Assembly (NCBI RefSeq): GCF_004357985.1
Contig: NZ_SMTF01000018.1
Coordinates: 1-64,000 of the forward strand
DNA: 64,000 nt
Source: Luteimonas aestuarii
Lineage (GTDB): Bacteria; Pseudomonadota; Gammaproteobacteria; Xanthomonadales; Xanthomonadaceae
Reading direction: 5' to 3'
Shown here: one piece after another, positions 9,000 to 17,605 of the stretch
How the letters are laid out: each line of letters starts with the position of its first letter
Position numbering within the stretch: position 1 is the stretch's first letter
Position numbers and translations under genes: made by a program
The notes under the pieces: model-generated
Told to the model about the DNA's origin: nothing
The model's input: the letters and a program-made list of their open reading frames with translations, nothing else
Database searches by the model: none

Positions 9000-9497
9000 A
9001 TGAATGACGGGGACGATGCCGAGCCTTCTGTACGTTCGTCGCCGACGGGACACCAGCGCGGATTCACCCTCCTCGAGATGATGGTGGTGATGGTGCTGAT
9101 CGCCGGCATGGCGCTGTTGGCCGCGGGCGTGATGACCGGCGGTGTCGATCGGCTGCGGCTGGATTCCAGCGCCAAGCGGGTCGCATCCGAGTTGCGCCAT
9201 GCGCGGGCGCGCGCGTTGGCCACGGGTACGCCACAACAGTTCGTGATCGACCCGCGCGCGCGCACCTGGCAATCGGCCGAGGACCGTGGCGGCGAGATTC
9301 CTGCGCAGCTTGGCGTCGCGTTCACCGGTGCACGTGAACTGCAGCCTGCGGAAGGCATCGGTGCCATCGTGTTCTTCGGCGATGGCGCATCCACGGGCGG
9401 GCGTGTGCAGCTGTCTGCCGGCGCAGCCGCACGCAACATCGACGTGGCCTGGCTGACGGGCGAAGTGACGATGCGTCGCGTGGAGGCCGGACGATGA
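9000..9497 (+). CDS. gspH: Minor pseudopilin GspH
   Basis: From ATG 9000 the protein has 165 residues: a 24-residue leader ending HQRG, then the prepilin motif FTLLEMMVVMVLIAGMALL and a soluble domain. GspH is a tip-complex pseudopilin of the type II apparatus. The frame is open upstream as far as GTG 8742 (86 extra codons), and ATG 8929 is another in-frame option; part of that upstream stretch is a degenerate interspersed repeat, which argues that it is not ancestral coding sequence. The end overlaps the gspI start (ATGA). Confidence 0.88.
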   Translation: MNDGDDAEPSVRSSPTGHQRGFTLLEMMVVMVLIAGMALLAAGVMTGGVDRLRLDSSAKRVASELRHARARALATGTPQQFVIDPRARTWQSAEDRGGEIPAQLGVAFTGARELQPAEGIGAIVFFGDGASTGGRVQLSAGAAARNIDVAWLTGEVTMRRVEAGR

Positions 9498-10000
9498 CGT
9501 TGCGTATCGCGCCTGTACCGGCACGCCTGCGGTCCACGCTGACGGGCCGTCGCGGCGGTTGGCCGCGGATTGCATCGACAGGGGAATCGCAACGCGGCTA
9601 TTCCCTGCTGGAAGTGATCGTCGCGTTCGGCATCCTCGCGGTGGCGTTGACCGTGCTGCTGGGTTCGCTGTCCGGCGGCATGCGCCAGGTGCGTTGGTCT
9701 GCGGATGCCGGGCGCGCGGCGCTGTTGGCGCAATCGCTGCTGGACCAGGCCGGGGTCGGCGAAGCCCTGCAGCCCGGGCACAGCAATGGCGAACTGGAAG
9801 ACGGCCGCTATCGCTGGTCGATGGAGATCGAGCCGTACGTTGATGGTGCGCGACCCCCGTCGCCTGTCGTCGAGGCGAGCGGCCCGCGGTTGCTGCGGCT
9901 GCAGCTGACGATGACCTGGGGTGATGGCACGCCACGCGAGCGACTGCAGGTGTCGACGCTGCGGCTGGTGCAGCCAGGTGCGGAAGGGGGGCTGTTCTGA
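9494..10000 (+). CDS. gspI: Minor pseudopilin GspI
   Basis: The 168-residue protein starts at ATG 9494, which overlaps the gspH stop and is preceded by GGAGG at 9482-9486 with good spacing, so the start is well supported. That gives a 35-residue leader ending in GESQRG, followed by the prepilin motif YSLLEVIVAFGILAVALTVL. GspI nucleates the pseudopilus tip with GspJ and GspK. The leader is clearly longer than the 5-20 residues usual for the family. The end overlaps the gspJ start (TGATG). Confidence 0.92.
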   Translation: MTLRIAPVPARLRSTLTGRRGGWPRIASTGESQRGYSLLEVIVAFGILAVALTVLLGSLSGGMRQVRWSADAGRAALLAQSLLDQAGVGEALQPGHSNGELEDGRYRWSMEIEPYVDGARPPSPVVEASGPRLLRLQLTMTWGDGTPRERLQVSTLRLVQPGAEGGLF

Positions 10001-10851
10001 TGCGGCGAGAGCCACCGCCCGGTTCGACGGATGCGGCCAGTTTCAGCCGTGGGCAAGGGACGGCTGTCGGGCAGTCGATGGTGGGCGGGCAGAGGTTGCC
10101 GGGGGCCGAGACCGGGCGAGTCATTGGTGTCAGCCGTTGCGACGGCCTCATTGCCGGGCAAGCGGTTGGCGCAGCGTACCGCGGCGACGGCCTCGTTGGC
10201 ATGCAATCGTCCACAGGCAGGCAGCGCGGCTTCACCCTCATCGAAGTGTTGCTGGCGACCGCGGTGCTGGCGGCGGGCCTGGCGCTCGGCTTCGCCACCC
10301 TGCGCGCCGCCACCGCCAGCGTGAATCGCGCCGAGGCCATCGCACAGCAGAGCGAACGCATGCGGGCGGTCGAGGGCTTCCTGCGCCGTCGGTTGTCGTC
10401 GACGCTGCCGATTGCATTCGCCACCGAACCCGACACCGGCCGCGCCGTGCGCTTCATCGGCGAACCGCAGCGCGTGCGCTTCGTCGCCGACCTGCCGGAC
10501 TACCTGGGACGCGGCGGTCCGCATTTGCACGACGTCGAACTGTTCGACGATGGCGATCCTCGGCGGCTGGCGGTGTCCTTCGCGATGGTACTGGCCGGCG
10601 AAACCATCGAGGACGGCGATGCGCGCCCACCCGAGCCGCTGGTGAGTGACGTTACGTCGATGCGCTTCCGCTACCGCGGCCTCGACGAGCAGATGCGCCC
10701 GACCGAATGGCTGGAGCGCTGGGAGTACGGCGACATCCTGCCGATGCAGGTGCAGGTGGAGATCGAGACGGCGTCCGGCGGGCACTGGCCGACGCTGGTG
10801 GTGGCGCTGCCGCAGGGCGGGGTGGCGACGATCCCGACGGTGCGGCCATGA
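10000..10851 (+). CDS. gspJ: Minor pseudopilin GspJ with 77-residue leader
   Basis: ATG 10000 overlaps the gspI stop and follows GGAAGGGGGG (about 9982-9991), so it has both coupling and a ribosome-binding site. The protein then has 283 residues with the prepilin motif FTLIEVLLATAVLAAGLALG only after residue 77. An internal ATG at 10201 would give a conventional 10-residue leader and 216 residues, but has no visible ribosome-binding site. The soluble part carries the usual GspJ region (AVRFIGEPQRVRFVADLP). The end overlaps gspK (ATGA). The 67 codons between the two possible starts are discussed in the findings. Confidence 0.9.
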   Translation: MRREPPPGSTDAASFSRGQGTAVGQSMVGGQRLPGAETGRVIGVSRCDGLIAGQAVGAAYRGDGLVGMQSSTGRQRGFTLIEVLLATAVLAAGLALGFATLRAATASVNRAEAIAQQSERMRAVEGFLRRRLSSTLPIAFATEPDTGRAVRFIGEPQRVRFVADLPDYLGRGGPHLHDVELFDDGDPRRLAVSFAMVLAGETIEDGDARPPEPLVSDVTSMRFRYRGLDEQMRPTEWLERWEYGDILPMQVQVEIETASGGHWPTLVVALPQGGVATIPTVRP

Positions 10852-11891
10852 GAACCTGTCCGCGGTCTCCAGACGACCCGCGTGGCCGCTATGCAGCCGC
10901 CCTCCGGGCTGCACCTGCCGACGCGCAAGGCCGCGTCATCGCCCGGTTGCATGTCGACATGCGCGCCCTCGCTCTTCCTTGCCCGGCACGCCAGCAAGCG
11001 CGGCGCAGGCTGTTCGGAGATCGTGAACAGGTTCCGGGCCGACGCGGCATGCGCGGTGCGGCACTGATGCTGGTGCTGTGGCTGATCGTGCTGCTCGCGG
11101 CGCTGGTGGGTGCGTTCGCGCTGTCGGCGCGCATCGAGTACATGCAGGGCCGTACCCTGCATGCCGGCGTGGCGGCGGAGCAGGTCGCGCGGGCCGGGCT
11201 GGAGTACGCGATGACACGCGTGGGCGATCCCGACCCGCGGCTGCAGTGGAGCGTCGACGGTCGGCCGCATGCCTGGCAGTTCGATGGCGCGGAGATCGAA
11301 GTGCGCATCGTCGACGAGGCCGGCAAGATCGACCTCAACGGCGCCGATGCACGGCTGCTGTCGGCGTTGCTGCGCGTGCTGGGCAGCGACCCCACCGAGG
11401 CCGATGCCATTGCCGCCGCGATCCTCGACTGGCGCGATGCCGATGACATGACCCAGCCGCAGGGCGGCGCCGAGGACCCGCAGTACGCCGCCGCGGGCCT
11501 GCCGTACGGGGCCAAGGACGCGCCGTTCGAGAGCGTGGCGGAAGTACTGCAGGTGCTGGGCATGACCCCGGCCCTGTTCGCGCGGATCGAACCGCACCTG
11601 ACCGTCCACACCGGCCTGCCCATGCCCGATACGCGGTTCGCCAGCGGCCCGGTATTGCAGGCGGTTGGGGTGGATCCCGAACCTGTGCTGGCCGCGCGTG
11701 AACAGCCCGCGTCTCCGCAGGACGCGCTGTTCGTGGGCGCGGGCAGCGGCACGTATAGTATCGACAGCCATGCGCGCCTCGGCGATGGCCGCCAGGCGGT
11801 GTTGCGTGCGGTCGTCCGCACCGGGGCCAGCGGGCTGCCGGGCGCGGCGTACACGATCTTGCGATGGGAGGAGGGCGCCAGGCCCCGATGA
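10848..11891 (+). CDS. gspK: Minor pseudopilin GspK with long leader
   Basis: From ATG 10848, which overlaps the gspJ stop, the protein has 347 residues; the hydrophobic prepilin helix (AALMLVLWLIVLLAALVGAF) starts after Gly70. The internal ATG 11049 would leave a 3-residue leader and 280 residues. As in other GspK proteins the +5 glutamate of pilins is missing. The large alpha domain includes VDEAGKIDLNGADARLL and AAILDWRDADD, family hallmarks. GspK caps the tip of the pseudopilus. The 201 bases between the two ATGs equal the distance seen in gspJ. It overlaps gspL by 4 bases. Confidence 0.91.
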   Translation: MRTCPRSPDDPRGRYAAALRAAPADAQGRVIARLHVDMRALALPCPARQQARRRLFGDREQVPGRRGMRGAALMLVLWLIVLLAALVGAFALSARIEYMQGRTLHAGVAAEQVARAGLEYAMTRVGDPDPRLQWSVDGRPHAWQFDGAEIEVRIVDEAGKIDLNGADARLLSALLRVLGSDPTEADAIAAAILDWRDADDMTQPQGGAEDPQYAAAGLPYGAKDAPFESVAEVLQVLGMTPALFARIEPHLTVHTGLPMPDTRFASGPVLQAVGVDPEPVLAAREQPASPQDALFVGAGSGTYSIDSHARLGDGRQAVLRAVVRTGASGLPGAAYTILRWEEGARPR

Positions 11892-13072
11892 TGGCTGCAG
11901 TGGATCCAGCACAACCCCAAGCGCAGGGGCTCAGCGGACGATGGCGTCGGATCGACGCCGGGCTGCGCCCGCGCCTGTCCGGATTCTGGCACTGGTGGAC
12001 GGGCGCGCTTGCGGCTTGGCTGCCGGCCCGCGTGCGCGACCTGCTTGGCTGGATTCCGCAGCGCCTGCTGTTCCGGCGCGTCGACACCCAAGTAACACTG
12101 TCGATGCTGCGTGGTGGCGGGGTGCGGAGCACGGCGGCCTTGCCGCTGGCCGACTTGCACGCGAGCGTCGCCGATCCGCTCGCCGGATTGTTGGCGCAAC
12201 GGCACGCTGATGTCCCGCGCTGGCTGGTGTTGCCTGCGGCCATGGTGCTGCGCCGCTCGCTGACCTTGCCGGCCGCCGCGGCCGACCGCCTGCGCGACGT
12301 GCTGGCGTTCGAGATCGATCGCCAGACCCCGTTCACCGCCGCCGACGTGCACCACGATGCGCGGCTGCTGGCCCGTCGCGGCGATGGCCAGCTCGACGTC
12401 GAGCTGGTGGTGGTGCCGAAAGCGGCCGTCAACGCGGAACTGGATGTTCTGGGCCCAATCGCGGCCACATTGGCCGGCGTGGACGTCGACGATGGCCGCG
12501 GCGGCACGCTGGGCGTGAACCTGCTGCCAACCGCACGCCAGTTGCGGCGTGAAGACCCGTGGCGCAAGTGGAACCTCGTGTTCGCTGCGGTAGCCGTGCT
12601 GGCACTGGCCGCCGGGCTGTGGCAGATGCTGGACAACCGCCGCACCGCGGCGGACCTGTTCGCGCAGCAGGTGGATGAACAGGTGCGCCAGGCCCGCGGC
12701 GCGGCCGTCGAGCAGCGCCGCCTGCTGAACCTGGTGGAAGGCACGCGCTTCCTGCAGGACACCCGTGCCGGCCTGCCGACCACGGTGGAGGTGGTCGATG
12801 AACTGGCGCGCCGCCTCCCGGACAACACGTATCTCGAGAAGCTGTCGATCGAAGGCGACCGGATCCTGCTGATCGGCCTCAGTGGCGAAGCTTCCTCCCT
12901 CGTGCAGCAGCTCGAAGGCTCCGCACTGTGGCGCAACGCTGCGCTGGCCGGGGCCCTGCAGCCGGATCCGCGGACGCGACGCGACCGGTTCACCTTGACG
13001 GCCCAACGGGTCGTGCGCGGTGCCGACAGTCCAGGTGCCCCGGACAATGCAGGGGTCGCGAATGCACGCTGA
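11888..13072 (+). CDS. gspL: Type II secretion protein GspL
   Basis: The 394-residue bitopic inner membrane protein links GspE to GspM. It has a cytoplasmic actin-like domain (about 45-215), one membrane segment (about 227-244, WNLVFAAVAVLALAAGLW) and a periplasmic ferredoxin-like domain to about residue 385. ATG 11888 and ATG 11891 are both possible starts; GGAGG lies about 17 bases upstream. It overlaps gspK and gspM. The family was recognised from position, topology and the ALPxxxADRLRDVLAFEIDRQ-type segment. Confidence 0.9.
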   Translation: MMAAVDPAQPQAQGLSGRWRRIDAGLRPRLSGFWHWWTGALAAWLPARVRDLLGWIPQRLLFRRVDTQVTLSMLRGGGVRSTAALPLADLHASVADPLAGLLAQRHADVPRWLVLPAAMVLRRSLTLPAAAADRLRDVLAFEIDRQTPFTAADVHHDARLLARRGDGQLDVELVVVPKAAVNAELDVLGPIAATLAGVDVDDGRGGTLGVNLLPTARQLRREDPWRKWNLVFAAVAVLALAAGLWQMLDNRRTAADLFAQQVDEQVRQARGAAVEQRRLLNLVEGTRFLQDTRAGLPTTVEVVDELARRLPDNTYLEKLSIEGDRILLIGLSGEASSLVQQLEGSALWRNAALAGALQPDPRTRRDRFTLTAQRVVRGADSPGAPDNAGVANAR

Positions 13073-13673
13073 GCCCTCCCGCCGCGACCGCTGGCTGGCG
13101 CTCGCCATCCTGGGCGGCGTGCTGGCGCTGGCCTACCTGCTGCTGGTGCATCCGTGGTGGACCGCACCGATGCTGCGTATCAACGCCGAGATCGACACGC
13201 TCCAGCAGCGCGACCTGCGCGCGCGCATGGAGCTGCAACAGGCGCCTGCCGTGCAGCAGCGGCTGGAGGACGTGCGCGCGCAGACCGCCAACGTGCCCGG
13301 CTTCATGGCCGAGGCGAACGTACAGCTCGCCACCTCCGCGCTGGTGCAGCGCCTGGAGACCGTGGTGGCCGAGGCCAGCCCGGGCAATCGCAGCTGCGCC
13401 ATCACCAACCGTTCGCCACTGGCCGACGCCGGGCGCGAACGCTTCCCGCGCGCCGCGGTGCAGGTGCGCCTGAACTGCGGCAACCCGGAGCTGGTGGCCG
13501 TGCTGCATGCGCTGGAGCAGGGCACGCCGCGGCTCTTCGTCGACAATCTCAACATCCTCGCCCAGCGGTTCCAGTTCACCGGCAACCAGACCAGTGGTGG
13601 TGGGCTGGACGTGAGCTTCGACCTGTACGGCTATCTGCAGCCGCTGCCGGGAGGCACCGATGCGGATCGCTGA
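13062..13673 (+). CDS. gspM: Type II secretion protein GspM
   Basis: The 203-residue protein has a membrane segment at about residues 12-30, a coiled-coil stretch (about 45-90) and a small periplasmic domain, the layout of the XpsM/GspM family. The start is ATG 13062, inside the end of gspL (11-base overlap). GspM pairs with GspL in the inner membrane platform. Sequence conservation is low in this family, so the call rests mainly on topology and position. Confidence 0.87.
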   Translation: MHAEPSRRDRWLALAILGGVLALAYLLLVHPWWTAPMLRINAEIDTLQQRDLRARMELQQAPAVQQRLEDVRAQTANVPGFMAEANVQLATSALVQRLETVVAEASPGNRSCAITNRSPLADAGRERFPRAAVQVRLNCGNPELVAVLHALEQGTPRLFVDNLNILAQRFQFTGNQTSGGGLDVSFDLYGYLQPLPGGTDADR

Positions 13674-14481
13674 GGCCGCCCCGCGCACCTGGTTGCTGGC
13701 CACGCTGGCCGGCTGGGCGCTTTGCCTGTGGCTGCTGGCGCTGTTCGGCATGGCCGGTAGCATCGACCGCCTCGACGAGGACGCCAGCCTGCTGCGTCCG
13801 CTACCGGGTGCGTTCGAGCCGCTGCCCGAGCGTCTGGGTGCGCTGCAGCAGTACGCCGAACCGGCTTCGCGCCCGCTGTTCACCGACGATCGCCGGCCAC
13901 AGCCGTTCCTGATCGACCCGATGGCCGAGGCCGGCGATGGCGGCGGTGCCTTCGACTTCGTGCTGACCAGTGTGTTGCGCACCCCGTCGCTGGAGATGGT
14001 GATCCTGCAGCCCACCGACGGCGGCCGCTCGATCGGCGTCAAGGTCGGGGACGCCGTCGACGGGCTGTCGAACTGGTCGCTGGCGTCGATCAGCTCGCGG
14101 ACTGCCGTCTTCAACGGCCCGGATGGCGAAATGACGCTGGAACTGCGGCAGTTCGATGGCGTGGGCGGCGAGCCGCCGACCCGGATGTCGGTCGGCGCGA
14201 GTCCTGACCCTGGAACGGCGGGCGTTCGGTCTGCCATGTCCGTGCCGCCCGCTTCGGCCAATGCCGGCCCCAATGCATCCGCCGCCGCATCGTCGGCGCC
14301 CACGCCTGCCGTGACCGATGCCAACGGGATGCCGGTGCCGCAGGTGACCGAGGGCGTCGCCCCCGAGACCACGCCTGCCGCCCGCACTTCCCCTGACCAG
14401 GTGGAAGCCATCCGCAGGCGGATCGAAGAACGCCGCGCCCGCCTGCGCGAACAGGCCCAGCAGAACAACCAGACACCGTAG
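13660..14481 (+). CDS. gspN: Type II secretion protein N (XpsN-like, GspC-like role)
   Basis: The 273-residue protein opens MRIAEAAPRTWLLATLAGWA, with a membrane segment at about residues 9-31, then a periplasmic homology-region-like beta domain (about 95-165, LEMVILQPTDGGRSIGVKVG) and an Ala/Pro-rich C-terminal tail. In xanthomonads this gene sits between xpsM and xpsD and connects the LM platform to the secretin, in place of GspC. No PDZ domain is visible. It overlaps gspM by 14 bases and lies 10 bases from gspD. Confidence 0.85.
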   Translation: MRIAEAAPRTWLLATLAGWALCLWLLALFGMAGSIDRLDEDASLLRPLPGAFEPLPERLGALQQYAEPASRPLFTDDRRPQPFLIDPMAEAGDGGGAFDFVLTSVLRTPSLEMVILQPTDGGRSIGVKVGDAVDGLSNWSLASISSRTAVFNGPDGEMTLELRQFDGVGGEPPTRMSVGASPDPGTAGVRSAMSVPPASANAGPNASAAASSAPTPAVTDANGMPVPQVTEGVAPETTPAARTSPDQVEAIRRRIEERRARLREQAQQNNQTP

Positions 14482-14491
14482 ACTCGTGCCG

Positions 14492-16690
14492 ATGATGCCC
14501 AACCCGTCCCTCAAGCCCGCACTGGTGACCGCGCTGGTCCTGTTGCTGGCGGCCTGCGCCACCATGCCCCCGCCCAATGTCCACCGCGAGGGGGTGCACG
14601 CGCCGCCCCGGGCGGCGCAGGGCGACGGCATCCAGGCCGAGCCACTCGACGTGGACGAGGGGCCGCGCGCGCAGATCCGGCGCGGCACCGGCCAGGTCAT
14701 CAATCGCAGCGCGGCGTCGGCGCCGCCGCCCAACCTGGGCGGCACCACCGGCCAGGCCGAGTTCAACTTCGAGGGCGAATCGGTCCACGCCGTGGTCAAG
14801 GCCATCCTGGGCGACATGCTGGGCCAGAACTACATCATCGCGCCGGGCGTGCAGGGCACGGTGACCTACGTCACCGCCAAGCCGGTCAGCCCGGCCGAGG
14901 CATTGAGCGTGCTGGAGATGGTGTTGGGCTGGAACAACGCCCGCCTGCTTTACTCCGATGGCCGCTACAACATCGTGCCTGCCGAGACCGCGATGGCCAC
15001 CGGCACCGTCGCACCGCGCACCGGTGCCGCCACCGGCGCGCGCGGCTTCGAATCGCGCGTGGTGCCGCTGCGCTACATCTCCGCGACCGAGATGGAGAAG
15101 ATCCTCAAGCCCTACGCGCGTCCGAACTCGATCGTGCACGTGGACAACGGCCGCAACGTCATCACCATTTCCGGTTCGCGCGCGGAACTGGAAAATTACC
15201 TGCGCACGATCGAGATCTTCGACGTGGACTGGCTGTCGGGCATGTCGGTGGGCGTATTCCCCCTGCAGTCGGGGCGTGCCGCGAAGGTCGTGTCGGATCT
15301 GGAAAAGGTGTTCGGTGCGCAAGCCGAGTCCCCGGTCTCGGGCATGTTCCGCTTCATGCCGCTGGAAGGTGCGAACGCGGTGATGGTCATCACCCCGCAG
15401 CCCGATTACCTCGACGAGATCGAACAGTGGCTGGAGCGCATCGACAGTGCCGGTCAGGAAGCGCGGCTGTATTCGTACGAGCTGAAGTACATCAAGGCGC
15501 GCGACCTGGCCGATCGCCTGTCGGAAGTCTTCGGAGGCGGCGGCGGGCGCAGTAGTGGCGGCGGCGCGTCGCTGATGCCGGGACTGACCTCGGGCACCAT
15601 CAGCGATGGTGGCATGGGGGGCGGACGCATGGACGATGGCATGTCGTCGCAGGGCGGCCTGTCCGGTGGCGGCCTGGGTGGCAACAGCGGCGGCCTGGGC
15701 GGCGGCGCGCTGTCGCTCGACCAGTCCCAGGGCGGCGGCGGCAGCGTGATGCTGGAGATCGACGGCACCCGCGTCGGCGTGTCCGCGGTCGAAGAGACCA
15801 ATTCGCTGCTGGTGCGCACCAGCCCGGGCGCGTGGCGCTCGATGCGCGATGTCATCGAGCGCCTCGACGTGATGCCCATGCAGGTGCACATCGAGGCGCA
15901 GGTGGCGCAGGTGCAGTTGAGCGGCGAACTGGAGTACGGCGTGCAATGGTTCATCGAGAACCATGGCACCCAGGGCGCCAACTTGCCGTCGACGCTCGAC
16001 CGCAACGTCAACCCGTTGATCCCCGGTAACTGGAGCACGTTCGGCGGCAGCGTCAGCGCCGCAGGGATGGCATGGACGCTGTTCAAGAACGATGCCGCCG
16101 CCATCATCCGCGCGCTCGACAGCGTGACCGATGTGCGTTTGCTGCAGACGCCCTCTGTGTTCGTGCGCAACAACATCGAGGCCCAGTTCATCGTCGGCGA
16201 CCGCATCCCGGTGTCCACGGTGTCGGTCAATCCGATCCTCGGCAGCGACAGCAGCCTCACCTCGGTCCAGTACATCGAAACCGGCACCATCCTCAAGGTG
16301 CGCCCGCGCGTGACCCGCGACGGCACGGTGTTCCTCGAGATCGTGCAGGAGATCAGCGCGCCGGTCGGCAATGCCGATGCCAACGGCAACTTCCGCATCA
16401 GCCAGCGCCAACTCAAGACTGAAGCGATCGCGCAGGATGGCGACACGATCATGCTGGCCGGCCTGATCAACGATGGCGTGGAGCGGGGCAGCAACGGTAT
16501 CCCGGGCCTCAGCCGCATCCCGGTCATCGGTGGCCTGTTCGGCACCCAGGGATCGCGTACGGAGCGTAACGAAACCATCATCCTGATCACCGCGCGCATC
16601 GTTCGCAACACGCAGGAAGCGCGCGACCTCACCGATGAGTACGGCCGCCGCTTCCGCGCGTTGGAACCCCTTTACCCGACACGCAACTGA
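14492..16690 (+). CDS. gspD: Type II secretion secretin GspD/XpsD (lipoprotein)
   Basis: This outer membrane channel protein has 732 residues from ATG 14492; GTG 14486 and ATG 14495 are alternatives. A lipoprotein signal ends in LLAAC with Cys22. Domains N0 and N1-N3 run from about 90 to 440, with a Gly/Ser-rich loop of about 70 residues in the N3 region (about 348-420). The secretin C-terminal domain follows, with RVTRDGTVFLEIVQEIS-type strands and IPGLSRIPVIGGLFGT near residues 669-684. A lipidated secretin can reach the outer membrane by the lipoprotein route; no gspS pilotin gene is seen here. It is the last structural gene of the secretion operon. Confidence 0.96.
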   Translation: MMPNPSLKPALVTALVLLLAACATMPPPNVHREGVHAPPRAAQGDGIQAEPLDVDEGPRAQIRRGTGQVINRSAASAPPPNLGGTTGQAEFNFEGESVHAVVKAILGDMLGQNYIIAPGVQGTVTYVTAKPVSPAEALSVLEMVLGWNNARLLYSDGRYNIVPAETAMATGTVAPRTGAATGARGFESRVVPLRYISATEMEKILKPYARPNSIVHVDNGRNVITISGSRAELENYLRTIEIFDVDWLSGMSVGVFPLQSGRAAKVVSDLEKVFGAQAESPVSGMFRFMPLEGANAVMVITPQPDYLDEIEQWLERIDSAGQEARLYSYELKYIKARDLADRLSEVFGGGGGRSSGGGASLMPGLTSGTISDGGMGGGRMDDGMSSQGGLSGGGLGGNSGGLGGGALSLDQSQGGGGSVMLEIDGTRVGVSAVEETNSLLVRTSPGAWRSMRDVIERLDVMPMQVHIEAQVAQVQLSGELEYGVQWFIENHGTQGANLPSTLDRNVNPLIPGNWSTFGGSVSAAGMAWTLFKNDAAAIIRALDSVTDVRLLQTPSVFVRNNIEAQFIVGDRIPVSTVSVNPILGSDSSLTSVQYIETGTILKVRPRVTRDGTVFLEIVQEISAPVGNADANGNFRISQRQLKTEAIAQDGDTIMLAGLINDGVERGSNGIPGLSRIPVIGGLFGTQGSRTERNETIILITARIVRNTQEARDLTDEYGRRFRALEPLYPTRN

Positions 16691-16714
16691 ACATGGCGGA
16701 CGGGGGCCGTCGCC

Positions 16715-17605
16715 ATGCATGAGCTCCCGGTGGTGCTCTTGCCCGTGGGCGTCGACGACGACGCCCTCGATGCGTGCCTCGCCGCGCTGGATGCCGGCAC
16801 GCCCGCAGGCACCCGCATCTGGCTGGCCGACGATGCGCAGGCCGGGCCGCGTGGCCTGGCGATCATCGAACGCTGGCTTGCCAACACCCGGCTGCAGGCG
16901 GACTACACGCGCCGGCAGCGCCCGATCGGCGAGGTCGCGCACCTCGACGAGGCACTTGCAGCCTGTGGCACGGCCGACGTGCTGGTACTGGCGCCCGATG
17001 CGGTACCCGCGACGGGCTGGGCCAACCAGCTGGCGTCGTGCTTCGCGCGCGACGCGGCCATCGCCACCGCGACACCGTGGTGCAACGCCGGTGAGTCGGC
17101 GTCGTGGCCGCGCATCGGCGAAGTGGATGCCATGCCGGGCGAACTGGGTGGACTGGCACGCGCCTGCGCGGCCATGCCGCCGCAGCATCCGGAACTGCCG
17201 GCGGCCGTGGCGCACGCGGTACTGCTGCGGGGCACGGCGCGTGCAAAGGCGGGCGGACTGGATGTCTCCAGCTACGCTTCTTGGTATGCGGCATTGATCG
17301 ACCTGTCGATGCGCTTTTCCGGCCTTGGCTGGCGCAACGCCTTGTGCGAAACGGCCTTCGTCGCGCGGGGCGGCGAGGGTGGTCCCTACGATGGCGACAT
17401 GGAGGCCCTGGCTGCGCGCTGGCCGGCCTGGCACGCGCGGTTGGCCACATTCCTGATGCGCGATCCGTTGCGGCTGCAGCGCGAACGCCTCGCCGCGCTG
17501 CTGGCCGATGCCGATGCGCCTGCGCGCCAGCCTGACCTGTTCGCGCCGCGCGACGGCGGGATGGCAATCGACGAATCGCTCGTGGACGGGGACGACGCCT
17601 CGTGA
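16715..17605 (+). CDS. Glycosyltransferase family 2-like protein
   Basis: The 296-residue protein starts 24 bases after gspD. It resembles a GT-A fold family 2 glycosyltransferase ([20 protein letters not shown] in place of the usual VDNxSxDxS motif, and ADVLVLAPDAVPATGWANQL where such enzymes have LNxDxxxPxGWL). The metal-binding DxD is not evident, so activity is uncertain. It shares a GTGA overlap with a more typical glycosyltransferase and is probably co-transcribed with the secretion genes. Confidence 0.72.
   Translation: MHELPVVLLPVGVDDDALDACLAALDAGTPAGTRIWLADDAQAGPRGLAIIERWLANTRLQADYTRRQRPIGEVAHLDEALAACGTADVLVLAPDAVPATGWANQLASCFARDAAIATATPWCNAGESASWPRIGEVDAMPGELGGLARACAAMPPQHPELPAAVAHAVLLRGTARAKAGGLDVSSYASWYAALIDLSMRFSGLGWRNALCETAFVARGGEGGPYDGDMEALAARWPAWHARLATFLMRDPLRLQRERLAALLADADAPARQPDLFAPRDGGMAIDESLVDGDDAS

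Noticed and set aside
14111..17434. Very long open frame on the minus strand (1107 codons) opposite gspN-gspD and the glycosyltransferase gene
   Set aside because: Its translation is low-complexity Arg/Ala/His-rich with no recognisable domain, and it mirrors strong genes on the other strand; such shadows are expected at this GC content.
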